The notes under the pieces are model-generated. The model did no database searches. It saw only the letters and a program-made list of their open reading frames with translations, and had not been told where the DNA came from. Positions 11,400 through 22,700 of a DNA stretch of 64,000 nucleotides are shown one piece after another. A program made the position numbers and the translations under genes. The DNA is from Bemisia tabaci (Eukaryota > Arthropoda > Insecta > Hemiptera > Aleyrodidae): NCBI RefSeq assembly GCF_918797505.1, contig NC_092795.1, forward strand, positions 36,436,592 through 36,500,591. Direction: 5' to 3'. Numbering within the stretch: the first letter of the stretch is position 1; each line of letters starts with the position of its first letter.

Positions 11400-14300
11400 T
11401 TACGGCCTCGATGACGACGCATACTTATTATCATTAGTGCGGTATTTGGACTGATTGCTATAATACTGAGAAAAGTCGATATTTTTCCCCTTGGTACTCA
11501 TGATCGGCCTTGCGGTTGGAGTCTTTGGAGTCTGATATGCAAACGGTGGAATATTGGGGTTCCTGCTGGCGGGTCTCGCGGCAATGGATATCACGCTTGC
11601 CATACTCAGGGGATGCTCGTGACGGTTGGACTTTCCCCTTGCCACCAGGGCTGGAATGTTCAAACTCCCTAAATGTTCCCTCATTCCTGCGTATTCTTCA
11701 TCTGGCCTGTGGGAAAACATATTTGTGTTAAATATTTCTTATCTTATATTCATATGGGATGTGGGTTGTTATGTATTGTTTCTTCAGTGACTCATGAGGG
11801 GCCATCCCTTATAACGTAACGCTTCCGGGGAGGGGGGCGGGGTTTAGAGGTGAGCATTGCGCCATTTTGTCGATACGTGTTGAAGGATGGGACCTCACCG
11901 CAATAGCGTTACAAGGGAGGGGGGAGGGGGTTAAAAATGCCGAAAAAGTGCGTTACGTAACTTAAGGGCGGCGCCCACTACAGATTATGACTCATTAGTT
12001 TTATTTTATTATAAAGATGAGGTCACTTTGTCTTAGAACGATCAATTTCATTCTTAACCATCTCAATTTTGTACTCATGTCTAAATGTTCAGCTTCATCG
12101 TTTACTTTTTTATTCGATTCATTAGGTAAGAGTTTTACTTGTACTTTTTGCTAATTGTTTTATTTATATAAACATGCGTATACGTGTTGATTGAAAATAC
12201 ATAATAGAATCAATTATTACGAGGGTCATCCCAAAAGTCTTGCGCCTTTTGCTCTTATTTCAAAACTATCAAAGATAGGGAAAATACAATGAAATGAGCA
12301 AATGAGACATACTCTTAGCTTTAATTTAATCTCCAGGCGGACGGTATCCGTGATAAGAAAAATGAACGGACGATTGCGGCCAATCTGATCCGTTCGCATT
12401 GAAATTCTTATCAATATTTTTTACCAGGTTGTTAAACTGTTCAGCATGCTGTTTTTTAGGCTTTCGATGATGAGTGTAATCGGTGTTCTTTCGAAAGTGC
12501 AAGCTTATTGTGTAAAGTGTGTGTGAAGTTATGGCACTTCCAAAGCCAGAAAACTGTGAAGTTCGGTCAGTGATTCGATTTTTGACTTTCGGAGGTGCTA
12601 GGCCGTATGACGTTATTCGCACATCACAAGTGGTTTACGGGGAAAATGCGATGAGCGATGGAAACGTCCGGAAGTCGAGCCAATCTTTTCACGGAGGAAG
12701 AGCAGAAATGCACGATGTAGCCCGAGACGGTAGGCTAAGTGTGATAGATAGTATGCCTTAGTGCAATGAGTTGAAGTTTTTCTCGAAGACGAAGATCTCC
12801 GAATAGCACTTAATGAAATGCTCGAGTATTTTCCTGTAATTCCACGATCTGTCTTGCATCAAATCGTGCATGAATAGTTTAATTAAAAAAAGATCCCAGC
12901 CAGGTGGGTTCCGAGAATGCTGGCTTATCGCGCTCCTGGAGGCAAAATCGAATCACAGAGCGAACTTCACAACTTTCTGGCTTTGAAAGTGCCGTAACTT
13001 CACACACACTTTACACAATAAGCTTGCACTTTCGAAAGAACATTGATTCTTGATTCATCATCGAAGGCCTAAAAAACAGCATGCTGAACAGTTTAACAAC
13101 CTGGTAAAGAATATTGATAAGAATTTCAATGCGATCTGATCAGATTGGCCGCAATCGTCCGCTCATTTTTCTTATCACGGATACCGTCCGCCTGGAGGTG
13201 GCGGGAAACGCCTCGAAGGCGGCGCGGGAGAAATGACCTCCAGATCATCCGATTTTTTAAAAACTTGTGCTTAAATTAAAGCTGAGAGTATGCCTCATAT
13301 GCGTATTTAATTGCATTTTCCCTATTAAAGCTGAGAGTATGCCTCATATGCGTATTTAATTGCATTTTCCCTATCTTCGATACTTTTGAAATGAGAGCAA
13401 AGCGCGCAAGACTTTTGGGATGACCCTCGTACAATATTTTATATTTTGTGGTTTACGAAAAAATCTGCAGGGTGAGTCCGGGCAGAATTTTCTCTGACGC
13501 TCTACAAGTCGGCAACCTACGGCATCGGCTCTGAGTTGGAATTTGAACGATTTTGTACTGGTAAATCTATGGTATAATAACGTCTTTTGCTAGACTATCT
13601 CGAACAATAGAGGGTGGTGGAAATAGAAATAACTACTCGTACTAGAGCGCTACTCTACCAAGTTCGGATCAGATCTCATTTTAATGAAATTGAACGAACG
13701 GCAATTCATGCGCGTAACTTCACATGGTTTTTTTCTTCTTTTTTTTAAACTATATCTAAAACCATACTTGAATATCATGTTGAAATATTGATCGACGCCA
13801 TTCTAAAAAGAAGTAAGCAAGAGCGAAGATTTTGAACCTTCACGATCAAGAAAAAGGACTTCTTTCCTTCGGTATACGGAATCGCAAGACTGATGCGGAA
13901 TGCAGCAGTGTGCGAAGGAAACTCCTCGCGACCACATAAATTGGACTACATTTTGCAATTAAGAACTATAAATTTCGGCCCGGCTTAAAAACAACGTATG
14001 TGCCTTTAGTTTCCCTATGCACATGAGCGTTTTTACAGATGAGTTAGAATTTATAGCTCCAAATTGCAAAATGCAGTCCAATTGCTGCGATTTACATTAA
14101 AACGAGACCCTACCTTTCCATCTATCGTTCGCTGACTTTCCGCGGATGAGTGGGGCAGTAGGGACAACCGTAGATGGCCAAAGGGCAATGGCGGCAGTGT
14201 GGACATGTGCAAGGATACGTTGGCTTGGCGGTGTTTTTCTTCTTCAGAAAATCGTTTTCCCTTTCCATAAACTTCTCGTGTTCTGCCTTGATTGTACTAG

Positions 14301-16073
14301 CACACTCACTGAAAGCCTTCTTGCGTTTGGAGTTGCTGTGGAAAAAGGAGGTCTGGGAAGAAGTATCCATGACGAAGTTGCATTTGAGCCCAGAGCATTC
14401 AGCAGAGACTGGATTGGGGCAGTTTCCGTGTTGTGACACGTGAAGCTGGTTGAAGCTCTTCCTTAGCGACTCGCAAAGTTGAGGGCCCGTAAGCTGGGGC
14501 TGGGGACGCTCTCCGACAGCCGACCATTGGGCGTCTTCCGAGGAGCAACTGATCGCCGGATTGCAAGGCTCCCTTCGCGTCGCAATGTAGATCCTATGCT
14601 CATGCTCCCTCAGAGGGCCCCACTGCGAGCACAAGCATTAACGGTTGAGCTCCGCCTTGTCTACGTCGGCTAACTAGCCCCCAAATTAGAGTACCCTTAT
14701 AGACAGAGTATGGTCATTCGCAGGGGCGTAGCTAGGAAATTTCTCTGGGGGGGGGGGGGGGGGGCATGAGACCACCTCTCGTGGTGAAGAGAGCGGGGGG
14801 GGTGAGGAATGGAGGATCCCGTTTTTCTGGGGGGGGGGGGGGCAGGCCCCCCAGGACCCCCCTAGCTACGCCCATGGTCATTCGAATCTTTTTACTACAG
14901 GAAAACTGTGCCGCTTTTTGATCGGTCAACGAGGTTTTAGGCTTCATGATGCTCTTACGGCCGTAAATAAGCAAACAAGATGGCGGCTCACCGTAACATC
15001 GATTAGAGGCTAAAATTTGACAAAAATTTCAATTATACGGCAGTAACAATTTAAATTAGCATATCTGCGAATAACACATGAAAAACACACGAAACCACTC
15101 TTAAATTGCCTTTTCTCCTTTATCACAGGAGGATGTAAGGTGTGCATAACCTCAAACTTGCTTTCTGATAACAGCCATCTTGTTTGCTTATTTACGGCCG
15201 TAAGACCATCGTGTCAGCCTATTTTCACGCGACCAATGAAATACCGGCACAGAAATGGCCATACTCTGTCTATAAAGGTACTCTACCCCAAATTCGTCTC
15301 AAGTTCACACAAAAAAGCGGTTTGGGGCTGTCCGTAAATTACGTGAGGCTCTTGGGGGGGGGGGGGTTTCTAACAGCCTTACGGTGCCTTTCGAGGGAGG
15401 GAGGGAGGAGGTGAGGGGGTAGGGCTGAGCCTTACGTATACTTTCCCGCCTATATTTAAAGAAAATGCAAGAATCCATTTTTCGTCAGGTTGATCATAAA
15501 ATTCAAGATGAAATAGAGGAAATCAGCACATTACCGATGATCGGACGATGCTCCTGTGATTTCTCTTGATTCCCATCTCCACTCTGAGGGATGATGAGTA
15601 GTGACTTCATCCTCATGTAAACTTTATACTCATAACTATTCCAAAGACAAAAAAAAATCTTCAATTTTGCTCACTGTATTTTTGTTTATTAAACTAAATG
15701 TATCATTAATATTTTCCATGAACTTACTTCAAAAATTTAGTTTCACTTACAAAAAATTTTGGCCTAAAAATGTCACTGTTTTTCTAAAAGGAAATGTAAT
15801 TCTTAGATATAATTCTTATAATTTGTATTCTTAGAATTTATGTTGGTGGCGGGGAAGGAGGGGTGGAGTGTCTCATTTCAGAGGTACTTTGTAAAGATAG
15901 CACGCCTCTGGACATAATTTAAAAACGACTTCGAGATGAACAGTGTGTGTCATTTTACTCACTTTCAGACCACCTTGGGCTCCGGAAACACGGGCAAGGG
16001 CTTCGGAAACATGGGCAAGGGCGGCAAGGGCGCTGAAAAACAACAGAAGTCCCCTAGGGGTGCCAATGGACAT
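11400..16073 (-). CDS. Secreted Cys-rich protein, gene A (three exons; in-frame stop in exon 2)
   Basis: This is an unrecognised family and a paralogue of gene B at 19.7-25.6 kb. Exon 1 (16073-15963, 37 codons) encodes a signal peptide: MSIGTPRG, then a hydrophobic Leu/Ala run, ending GAQGGLK before a GTGAGT donor. Exon 2 (14622-14114) starts at a CTCGCAG|TGG acceptor with WGPLREHEHRIY. It has scattered cysteines, a charged helix (EKFMERENDFLKKK) and the motif CTCPHCRHCPLAIYGCPYC. In frame, TAG (14124-14122) follows KVSER, three codons before the donor that is homologous to gene B's (AAAG|GTAGGG). The product would therefore be 203 aa. Exon 3 (11706-11400, after TTTTCCCACAG) is still open for 101 codons in matching phase, rich in Ser, Pro and Asn, and would be 3' UTR unless the stop is bypassed. 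Two cysteines of gene B's middle region are missing here. Function unknown; an extracellular effector is a guess. Confidence 0.68.
11707..12219. other. Gene A intron 2, proximal part
   Basis: Intron sequence next to exon 3. It contains a G-rich segment with repeated CGTAAC/GTTACG words at 11805-11965. No coding content recognised. Confidence 0.35.
12220..13429 (+). mobile_element. Defective mariner-family transposon
   Basis: The terminal inverted repeats are CGAGGGTCATCCCAAAAGTC at the left and its complement at the right, flanked by TA dinucleotides as expected for Tc1/mariner. Subterminal regions (about 12340-12550 and 12960-13200) are also inverted copies of each other. At 1.2 kb it keeps only a fragment of the transposase N-terminus. 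A direct ~55-bp duplication (AAAGCTGAGAGTATGCC) lies at about 13277-13370. It sits in intron 2 of gene A. Confidence 0.88.
12531..12870 (+). pseudogene. Mariner transposase relic (N-terminal HTH region)
   Basis: From the ATG at 12531 the frame reads MALPKPENCEVRSVIRFL, followed by a stretch ending in VYGENAMSDGNVRKSSQSF and HDVARDGRLSV. This is the helix-turn-helix region typical of mariner (irritans/SETMAR-like) transposases, where VYG(E)DAMSDG and R-SGRPSV are hallmarks. It stops at 12761. Homology seems to continue in another frame (EDEDLRIALNEM...IPRSVLHQIVHE) to about 12870. The DDD catalytic part is absent, so the copy is dead. Confidence 0.85.
13940..14083. mobile_element. Short MITE in gene A intron 2
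   Basis: Inverted ends: ATTGGACTACATTTTGCAAT and ATTGCAAAATGCAGTCCAAT. Subterminal AACTATAAATT/AATTTATAGCT is also inverted. It ends only about 30 bp from the exon 2 donor of gene A. Confidence 0.78.
14686..15286. repeat. Inverted repeat element in gene A intron 1
   Basis: AGAGTACCCTTATAGACAGAGTATGG at the left is matched by its near complement ending near 15286. An inner pair (TTTACGGCCGTAAATAAGCAA at about 14950 and its complement at about 15180) supports a foldback structure. A younger hAT-like MITE has inserted into the left arm. Confidence 0.7.
14721..14876. mobile_element. hAT-like MITE, CAGGGGCGTAGCTAGG ends
   Basis: The ends CAGGGGCGTAGCTAGG and CCTAGCTACGCCCATG are inverted, and perfect octamers GTCATTCG flank it (14713-14720, 14877-14884). 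The interior is mostly G-runs and C-runs. The 8-bp duplication dates it as later than the palindrome it interrupts. Confidence 0.9.
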
Positions 16074-16189
16074 CGGATTTCTTGCGATAGAAACACGGCT
16101 ATGGGAAATTATAGAGGTGCTCGGGACATATTCAAAGGTAAACTCAAGATAGCTTAAAGCTCCGATCTTTCTTCGGTTCCAGTTTATCA

Positions 16190-16200
16190 CTGACTGAAAA
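16190..16200 (-). promoter_or_regulatory. Putative core promoter (initiator) of gene A
   Basis: On the minus strand TTTTTCAGTCAGT contains the arthropod initiator TCAGTC; its A lies at 16195, 122 bases upstream of the ATG. The hexamer at +28 to +33 is AGATCG, close to the downstream promoter element consensus. The same arrangement, at the identical distance, precedes gene B. Confidence 0.55.
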
Positions 16201-16743
16201 ATCGTTCGTTGCCTCAGACTAATAATTTTGAAAGAAAAAAAATTAAATTGCGGAGCAGTAAATTTTCCCGTAAGTACGACACGCGCTGTACGACTACGCG
16301 ACGCTGACACGCGTGATCGACACGATTGAATAAAAAACTAACAAGCATCGTGTCCTTCAACGAAAATTCCAAAATAGATCGAACTCTTCTTCGAAAAAAG
16401 TGCGTGGCATTTAAAACGCACAGAACGCGATTGACAAACATAATCTCCTTGTTCTATAATGCCTTTTTTTTGGAGCGGAGGGGGAGGGGGAGGAAGATTG
16501 TAGCGATACACGCAACTTGCAATTAAAATCACGTGTTCGTCTGAGTGTCATGGCGACCTCTCTTACCCTTCATAGCTATCCCGCAGCGCGGGGAAAATGT
16601 CGGGAAAGTTTTTTTCCCTCGAATATCAGGGAACATTTTAAGTGCCATTGCGGTTCACTGCATGTATTTTTTATCACTGATGCTGCGTAAGATGCGAATG
16701 TCACTAATGGTTTCCATCCAAGTACTAATATCGCTGATGTCAT

Positions 16744-16930
16744 CACGGAAAAAAAAACTTAGCTGTGATTCTAGCACTTAAGGTAAAAGAGCGCCAATTA
16801 CAGGCAGTAGTGCTGAGCCTTACAGCTTCAGAGTCCAGCCCTACAGGCTGTAGGGCTCCCGGCTCCGCGCTAGTGCCTGAAGTTGGCGCAATTTTACCTA
16901 TAATAGTACCTGAAAATTTTTTTTTCCGTG
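16744..16930. mobile_element. MITE with CACGGAAAAAAAA ends
   Basis: CACGGAAAAAAAAACTTAG at the left and TTTTTTTTTCCGTG at the right are inverted. Subterminal AGGTAAAAnnGCGCCAA / TTGGCGCAATTTTACCT also pairs. It is 187 bp and non-coding. Confidence 0.85.
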
Positions 16931-17095
16931 ATCGATAATAGGAGGAGGGCCTTCTTCTTGAGTAGCCACAAGCGGCGAATTTTCGCGGTCGCGAATATAA
17001 TATGTGTTGTTTCGTAAAATTAGCCTCATTTAAGCAATTAAACAAAGAAAGGGAGTCGAAAGCAGATAACCGATGTTAGCTGCTACACGGAGAAA

Positions 17096-17390
17096 AAAAC
17101 TTCGTGCGTGGGACCCGAAGTTGAGGGCATATGGATCTCTGAAGTTTTCGGATCACGTATCTAAAAACTTGAGGTCGAGCTGCCGAAGTTCGGGTCAGAC
17201 ATCGAGACACTTCGGTATGTACCGGAGTACTTCAGATGTGTGACCCGAACCCTCCGGTATGTATCGAAGTACTTCAGATGACTGACTCGCGAATTTCGGC
17301 GGCTAGACCTCAAGTTTTTAGATACGTGATCCGAAAACTTCAGAGATTCATATGACCTCAACTTCAGGTCCCACGCACGAAGTTTATTTT
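17096..17390. mobile_element. Palindromic element in the A-B intergenic region
   Basis: Left CACGGAGAAAAAAACTTCGT and GTGGGACCCGAAGTTGAGG pair with right CTCAACTTCAGGTCCCAC and GCACGAAGTTT. Further pairs include GATACGTGAT/ATCACGTATC around AAAAACTTGAGGTC. The centre repeats TTCGGTATGTACCGGAGTACTT. It is probably a MITE. Confidence 0.75.
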
Positions 17391-17821
17391 CAAGTTCAAG
17401 ACAGGAGGTAGTTTTCGTTTTGAGGTTACACCGGTTCGTATTCTCCATCATATTCGATCGCAAAAAATTACTTGGGTTTTCGGCTTGAACCGTTCAGCGA
17501 GCGACACGCCTCACTGCCAACCAAGAAGAATCACTGGGATGGACTCGAGTATGGTGAGTGAGGTTGTGACTCAAGTACAGTAAAGGGATAGTACGGGCGC
17601 CGGGTTATAACCGGGGGACACAAGGAGCTCCTAGAATCCAAAAAATGGCGGCGACTCTAGGTGGGGGCGGGTGAACAGGGGTTGTTATCAACCTTTGGCG
17701 TTTATCACTACTCCACCTCCACCTGCATGTTAGCTACCTTTGCGCCATAGTAAGAAGAGGTTCAAGTTGAAAGACGCTTTCAACAAATGTAATGCACAAT
17801 ATTGGATTTAAAACTGACTAA

Positions 17822-17931
17822 ATAAGTCTACCTTCGGAATTTGAGTAAATATGTCTACCTTCGGACTTTGAGTAAAAATGTCTACCTTCGGAATTTCAGT
17901 AAATATGTCTACCTTCGGAATTTCAGTAAAT
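17822..17931. repeat. Minisatellite, 27-bp unit, four copies
   Basis: The unit GTCTACCTTCGGAATTTGAG plus TAAATAT is repeated four times with a few substitutions. On the minus strand the unit is a multiple of three and reads as a nine-residue repeat (FTEIPKVDI) in an 84-codon open frame. I take this as a consequence of the unit length, not as evidence of a gene. Confidence 0.85.
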
Positions 17932-18460
17932 TGCATGGCCGTGGAGGGAAATAAAACCTTATTATCTTCACTTGGAATGGTCTGCATGTGACGTTTCGCA
18001 ATTGTTATGGATCCTAAGAACTTCATAAAAGGCCTAAAGATAACTGATCGTGAGTCAATCACGAGTGAAACCTTTAGAGGCTCTGTCTATAAGGGTAACC
18101 TCGTTATGACTTCTCGGGTTAAATCTGGAATTTAAACAATTTAATAATTCTGAAGCGTATACAGTTGTCGAGCAATCCGCGGGAAAAGCACGCGGCAAAA
18201 TCTGCACTTTTTCCGAAATGAGCTTCGCTTTTACGCAGTAGATCTAACTCCGCAGTCCGCCTTCACAAAAATGTCATCGTCAAAAAAAATTTCTGTCATA
18301 ATGAACCGTCTGTACGGTGTTCCATAATGGTCATATTATATTTTTCATGTAACTGTACTCTTACTTCTGGGAACTGTATCCTCGATTTATGCAAATGGGA
18401 TTTTTCTATAGTAAAATGTTTGGGTTGAAAGCTCGGTTGCAATGACCCGAGAGTACGGTT

Positions 18461-18589
18461 GCATGGACGTACTTCTGCCGAACGGAACTATGTGCATTAA
18501 GGCATGAGCCCCGAGACCCATAAGAGTGTATGCATAACAGGGCTCACGTTATAATGTACATAGTTCCGTTTGGCAGAAATACATCCACA
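18461..18589. repeat. Short inverted repeat
   Basis: ATGGACGTACTTCTGCCGAA followed by CGGAACTATGT is matched in inverted orientation by ACATAGTTCCGTTTGGCAGA and ATACATCCA. It is about 130 bp and resembles a MITE. Confidence 0.65.
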
Positions 18590-18605
18590 TAATCGAGCAG
18601 TGCTG

Positions 18606-18868
18606 GCCGATATACTGAAAAACGACGTTGGAAAATATTCGAACGTTACCAGAGGTCCCCGGATAAAATATTTATTTTTTTGTGGGCAAGTTCGTAATGT
18701 TTTCCTGTGAAATTTTCAGATACTTTGAAACTTCGAATGAAACTCCCTGAAAAATTAAAAGAAAAATATCCAAAATTTGCCTTGAAAATACGGGTTTCAT
18801 CAAAGGAAATGTGCCAACTTCTAATTGCTCATAGCCTTCACAAGAGTATTTCCCTTAGCACAGCAGGA
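18606..18868. repeat. Diverged copy of the GCCGTGCTAAGGAAAAACGCC family
   Basis: The internal arrangement (GATAAAATATTTATTTTT, GTGAAATTTTCAGA, AAAATATCC, CCTTAGCACAGCAG) follows the copies at 20.1, 30.6 and 52.3 kb, but the left end is eroded. Confidence 0.5.
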
Positions 18869-19187
18869 GTATAGAGAATAGAGAGTAGTCATGTGCTTTC
18901 CGACTTACACCGTCGATATACGTAAATACAATAAAATACATATTCGTAAGACTTAACAAATATTCAATTACTATACATTTTACAATTAAATGTAGTTGCG
19001 TGCAAATATGGTCCAGGTTTTTATAATTGACGATTTATGACGCTTCATTTCGGATTAATTGACTAGTTTTGATTGACAAAGCTTCCCGGCAACAACTATA
19101 AAAAGTGACTTCATCGGCGCTCCAGGACACAGACATATCAACTTTAATGTGCTCCATGCACGTATCCTTTAAGGATGATCCTTAAAA

Positions 19188-19581
19188 CACTGAAAAAAAA
19201 ATCTCGGTGTACTTACTAAGAAAAGGGTATGATTACCAAGAATTCAGGGTTCTATTTGATCCCAGTTTTTTCTTGGTAAAATTACCATTTATGGAATTGG
19301 TAATTTTACCGAAAATCTCGGTAAAATTATTGAACTTTCTCCGTAATTTTACTGGACCTTGGTAAAAATGCCAATATTTTTTATCGACTGTGGTAGAATT
19401 ACCGAGATAAAATGGCAAAGTTACCAGGAATTGATTACCAATAAAAGTGGTATTCTTACCTGAAAAAAACAGTAAAAATACCGGTTTTTAGGTAAGCTTA
19501 CCAGTCTGTCTTGGTAAAAAAAGTCAGATGGTAAAGGTACCAACGGACCTTGGTAAAAACGCCGAGAATTTTTTTTCAGTG
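19188..19581. mobile_element. MITE with CACTGAAAAAAAA ends
   Basis: CACTGAAAAAAAAATCTCGG at the left pairs with CCGAGAATTTTTTTTCAGTG at the right. The interior is built from many GGTAAAATTACC-like palindromic words. It lies just downstream of gene B. Confidence 0.85.
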
Positions 19582-19705
19582 AATAAAGGCGACTTTGATT
19601 AACTGTAAGGAGTGGACGATGACGCATAATTGGACCCATATTTGTACTTAGTCCCTGGCGTAGAATAGGAGGTTTGCAGAATTTGTTTTCCTTTGTTGGT
19701 GGCCC

Positions 19706-22700
19706 TCATTGAGTGGAGTACGTTTTCGACAGAGAAGTGGGACCCGGAATGGGACCGCCCGTGAAATAGGGAAACACGGGTTGGTTGTTCAAGGGAGGCT
19801 CAGAGGCTGGGCGACGCAGTTGGCTTGTTGGCTTTGGCACTCCGCACGGTAATTTCATTTTCTCTTTCTCCATTAGCTCACGAAATGTTGGGTAGTTGTC
19901 TTCCCTGTTGGAGAATATATTTGTGTTAAAATTATCTCCATAAGGCGTGTTTCTGTCATGTACTTTGTTTCCAAAAGCTTTTTTTCAAAGTTTCAAGGTC
20001 ACAGTGGCGGCGGCAATTTTTGGGAAGTACTTTTTCCTATTGGAGAGTATATCTATGATAGAGGCGTGGCCATTACTCCCGTGCTAAGGAAAACGCCGTA
20101 TGAGCCATCAGGCGTTGTCAAATTTCCTTCGACCGGTCAAGAATTTTCAGGAAAATTTGAAAATATTTCTCTTCCGGTTTTTCAGAGGATTTCATTCGTA
20201 ATTTGATCTAAAAAGTCTGAAAATGTTATGACAAAATATTCATAGCTATCTTTAAAAATACATATTTTCTGAGAGGAAATTGGGCAACGTTCGAATGCTT
20301 GTACGGCGTTTGTACTTAGCACGGCAGATTAACTATGTGCATTTTTATGAGGTTTTTAAACATTTACAGATTCTCATTACAAGTTTATTAAAATTATTCA
20401 TTCCTGTCTCGCCAGTTAAGTTGATTTGGTTTTGATAAAAAGTGCATTATTTTGTCCCTGCATGCAGTGTTACTATTGTACCTACAGGTCCGATTTAAAA
20501 GTCCTGCAAAATCTCGGTGACTTTTTGGCTGATTGAGCTGTCGGTTTGGAGCATTGGGGGTATTTTTAAGTTGAAACGGCAGCTACGAAATCCCCTAAAA
20601 AAAACAAAAAAAAAAAATTCGGAGGTTCCGTTCAAGGAGGAGCACGGATGCTACTTTTTTTCAAATGACAACTCACACCTCTTGATAGATCCTTAAAATA
20701 GACCTAGAACAGGGATCTTTTATGCTCAAATTTAAGATCACCGTTTCAAACCATTCCAAAACAGCGGCCGGTTAAAGTTAAAAATGAACGAAAAACTTCA
20801 TCTTAACAATCTATTAACAGATAGTCTTCAATCTACCTCAGAGTTTAAGGATTTTATTGCACTAAAGAACACGAATTTGACGTCAGTTTTCCAAAATACA
20901 CAATCCGCTATCTTGAAATGGATTGAGCCTGTCGGAAATCTACAGCGTCAAATTCATGTTGAGCATTGCAGAAAAAAAAAAAAAAAAAAAAAAGGATATT
21001 AATTTAATTTTACTACATTTTAAGGAAATCCGATAATAGGATGCCGAAAGCCAATACATTACTTTTCGGTCATTTTGAATTTTAAACGGCTGTCATTCTG
21101 TGACGGTAGGATATATAATGACTTCAAACTTGCACCGGATTGTTTTCTTTCTTTTCTCTTTTTTAATGTCCTATTAACGAAATATCACAAGGGTATCACT
21201 TTTACAAAAAAAATTAATGTATAGCTCCCTCTGAGAGAGAGAGCGGGAGCCATTTGAAATTTTAAGGACTATAATCTCCAGTGGCGAGGCGTGAATGATC
21301 GATTATATCGATATCTCCCCCCCCCCCCCATTTGAAACCGTGGTAAAGAATCGATTATTAAGATGTTCGTCACGAACACCCTGTTTATCGATCCTTCTCC
21401 GTAGGTTTAAATGACAGGTCAATCGAAACATCGCAAAGCACACCACGTCACCGACAGTTTTTCATTGGACTTTCCGAAATATAGACGAATTTTCAATAAA
21501 GACAGTGGAAATAGAGGTAACTTACTAAAATACTATACGGAAAGCTTCTCTGCTAATTTCAGAGCTTATTTGAATGAGATTTTAAAGACACCGTTATTAA
21601 GTGATGAAATTCGTAGTCTCCCGGACGAAGGAACGTGATTCCATTCCAAGGTTGCCAGAATGACTCAAACATTTTATTTATTTGACCAAAATGTACCTAT
21701 CCGATTTTCATCCAAAAGTTTTCTGATTTCCGCATGAGATGTGGAGAAAAATCGGTAAAATTATCAGTTGAAAATGCCCAAGATTCTCCTCGTTAATATG
21801 CAATAAACGACGGGAAATTTGGCAACACTGAAATGAAGTTACGTCCTTTCGCGAGAGAAACGGCGAATTTTACGTGTTATTTTCTTCTCTTTCGTGTGTT
21901 TATTCGCCGCTTTAAAATCAAAATATTCCCTAATTTATATTGAAAAAATGAGATTTTGAACCGTCACAATCGAGAGGAATGACTTTCGTGACAGACTCGC
22001 ACGACTGAATCGACTTGCAACAATGTGCGAAGAAAAATCCAGACAACCGCATAAAGTGCGACGATAAACACTAAAACGAGAGCTCACCCTTGCATCTCCA
22101 GGCGGTCGACTTTCTTCGGAAAATGAGGACAGAAGGGACAACCGTAGATCCGCATGGGGCAACGCCTGCAGTGCGGACAGTTGCACGGGCCCTTGAGCTT
22201 GGGGGCATTGGTGTCCTCCAGAAGCTTTTTCTCCTTCTCGAGGAACTTTTTGTGTGTGTCGATGACTGTCTTGGCACACTTCTTGAAATGCACGGTACAC
22301 GGTTTGCGGCCGTAGCAATGATTACTACTACCCGGCACGGTAAGGACGCACTTTTGGTCCTTATTGCACTTTGCTCCGATTGGATTGACGCAGTCAGCTT
22401 GCTCGGACCAATGAATCTCTTTGAAGCTCTTCAGTGCTGACTTGCAAAGATTGTCAGGCGTTGCGCGCCCGGACGTCTCCCTTTCCCCAACTAACTGCCA
22501 CTGCTCGTCATTGGCTGACCAGCCTGTCAGAATGCAAGGGTCATTCGTTGCTGCCACGTAGATCTCGTGCTCCTTCTCCCTTTGGGGGCCCCACTGTGAG
22601 CATAAACACGAATTGGTCAGTTTTACTCGGCCGAACTTGCCCTCGATCTCGGCCCAAAAAGCGCCCTGCATCTCGCGCACAGCAATTGTTTTAAAATTAA

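Noticed and set aside
14146..14673. Plus-strand open frames over exon 2 of gene A
   Set aside because: They mirror the minus-strand Cys-rich exon; only the minus frame has a paralogue and splice sites.
17808..18062. 84-codon minus-strand gene with FTEIPKVDI repeats
   Set aside because: The reading frame is kept open mainly by a 27-bp minisatellite; no promoter or splice support.
22090..22694. Plus-strand open frames over exon 2 of gene B
   Set aside because: Same reason: opposite-strand shadows of the Cys-rich exon.
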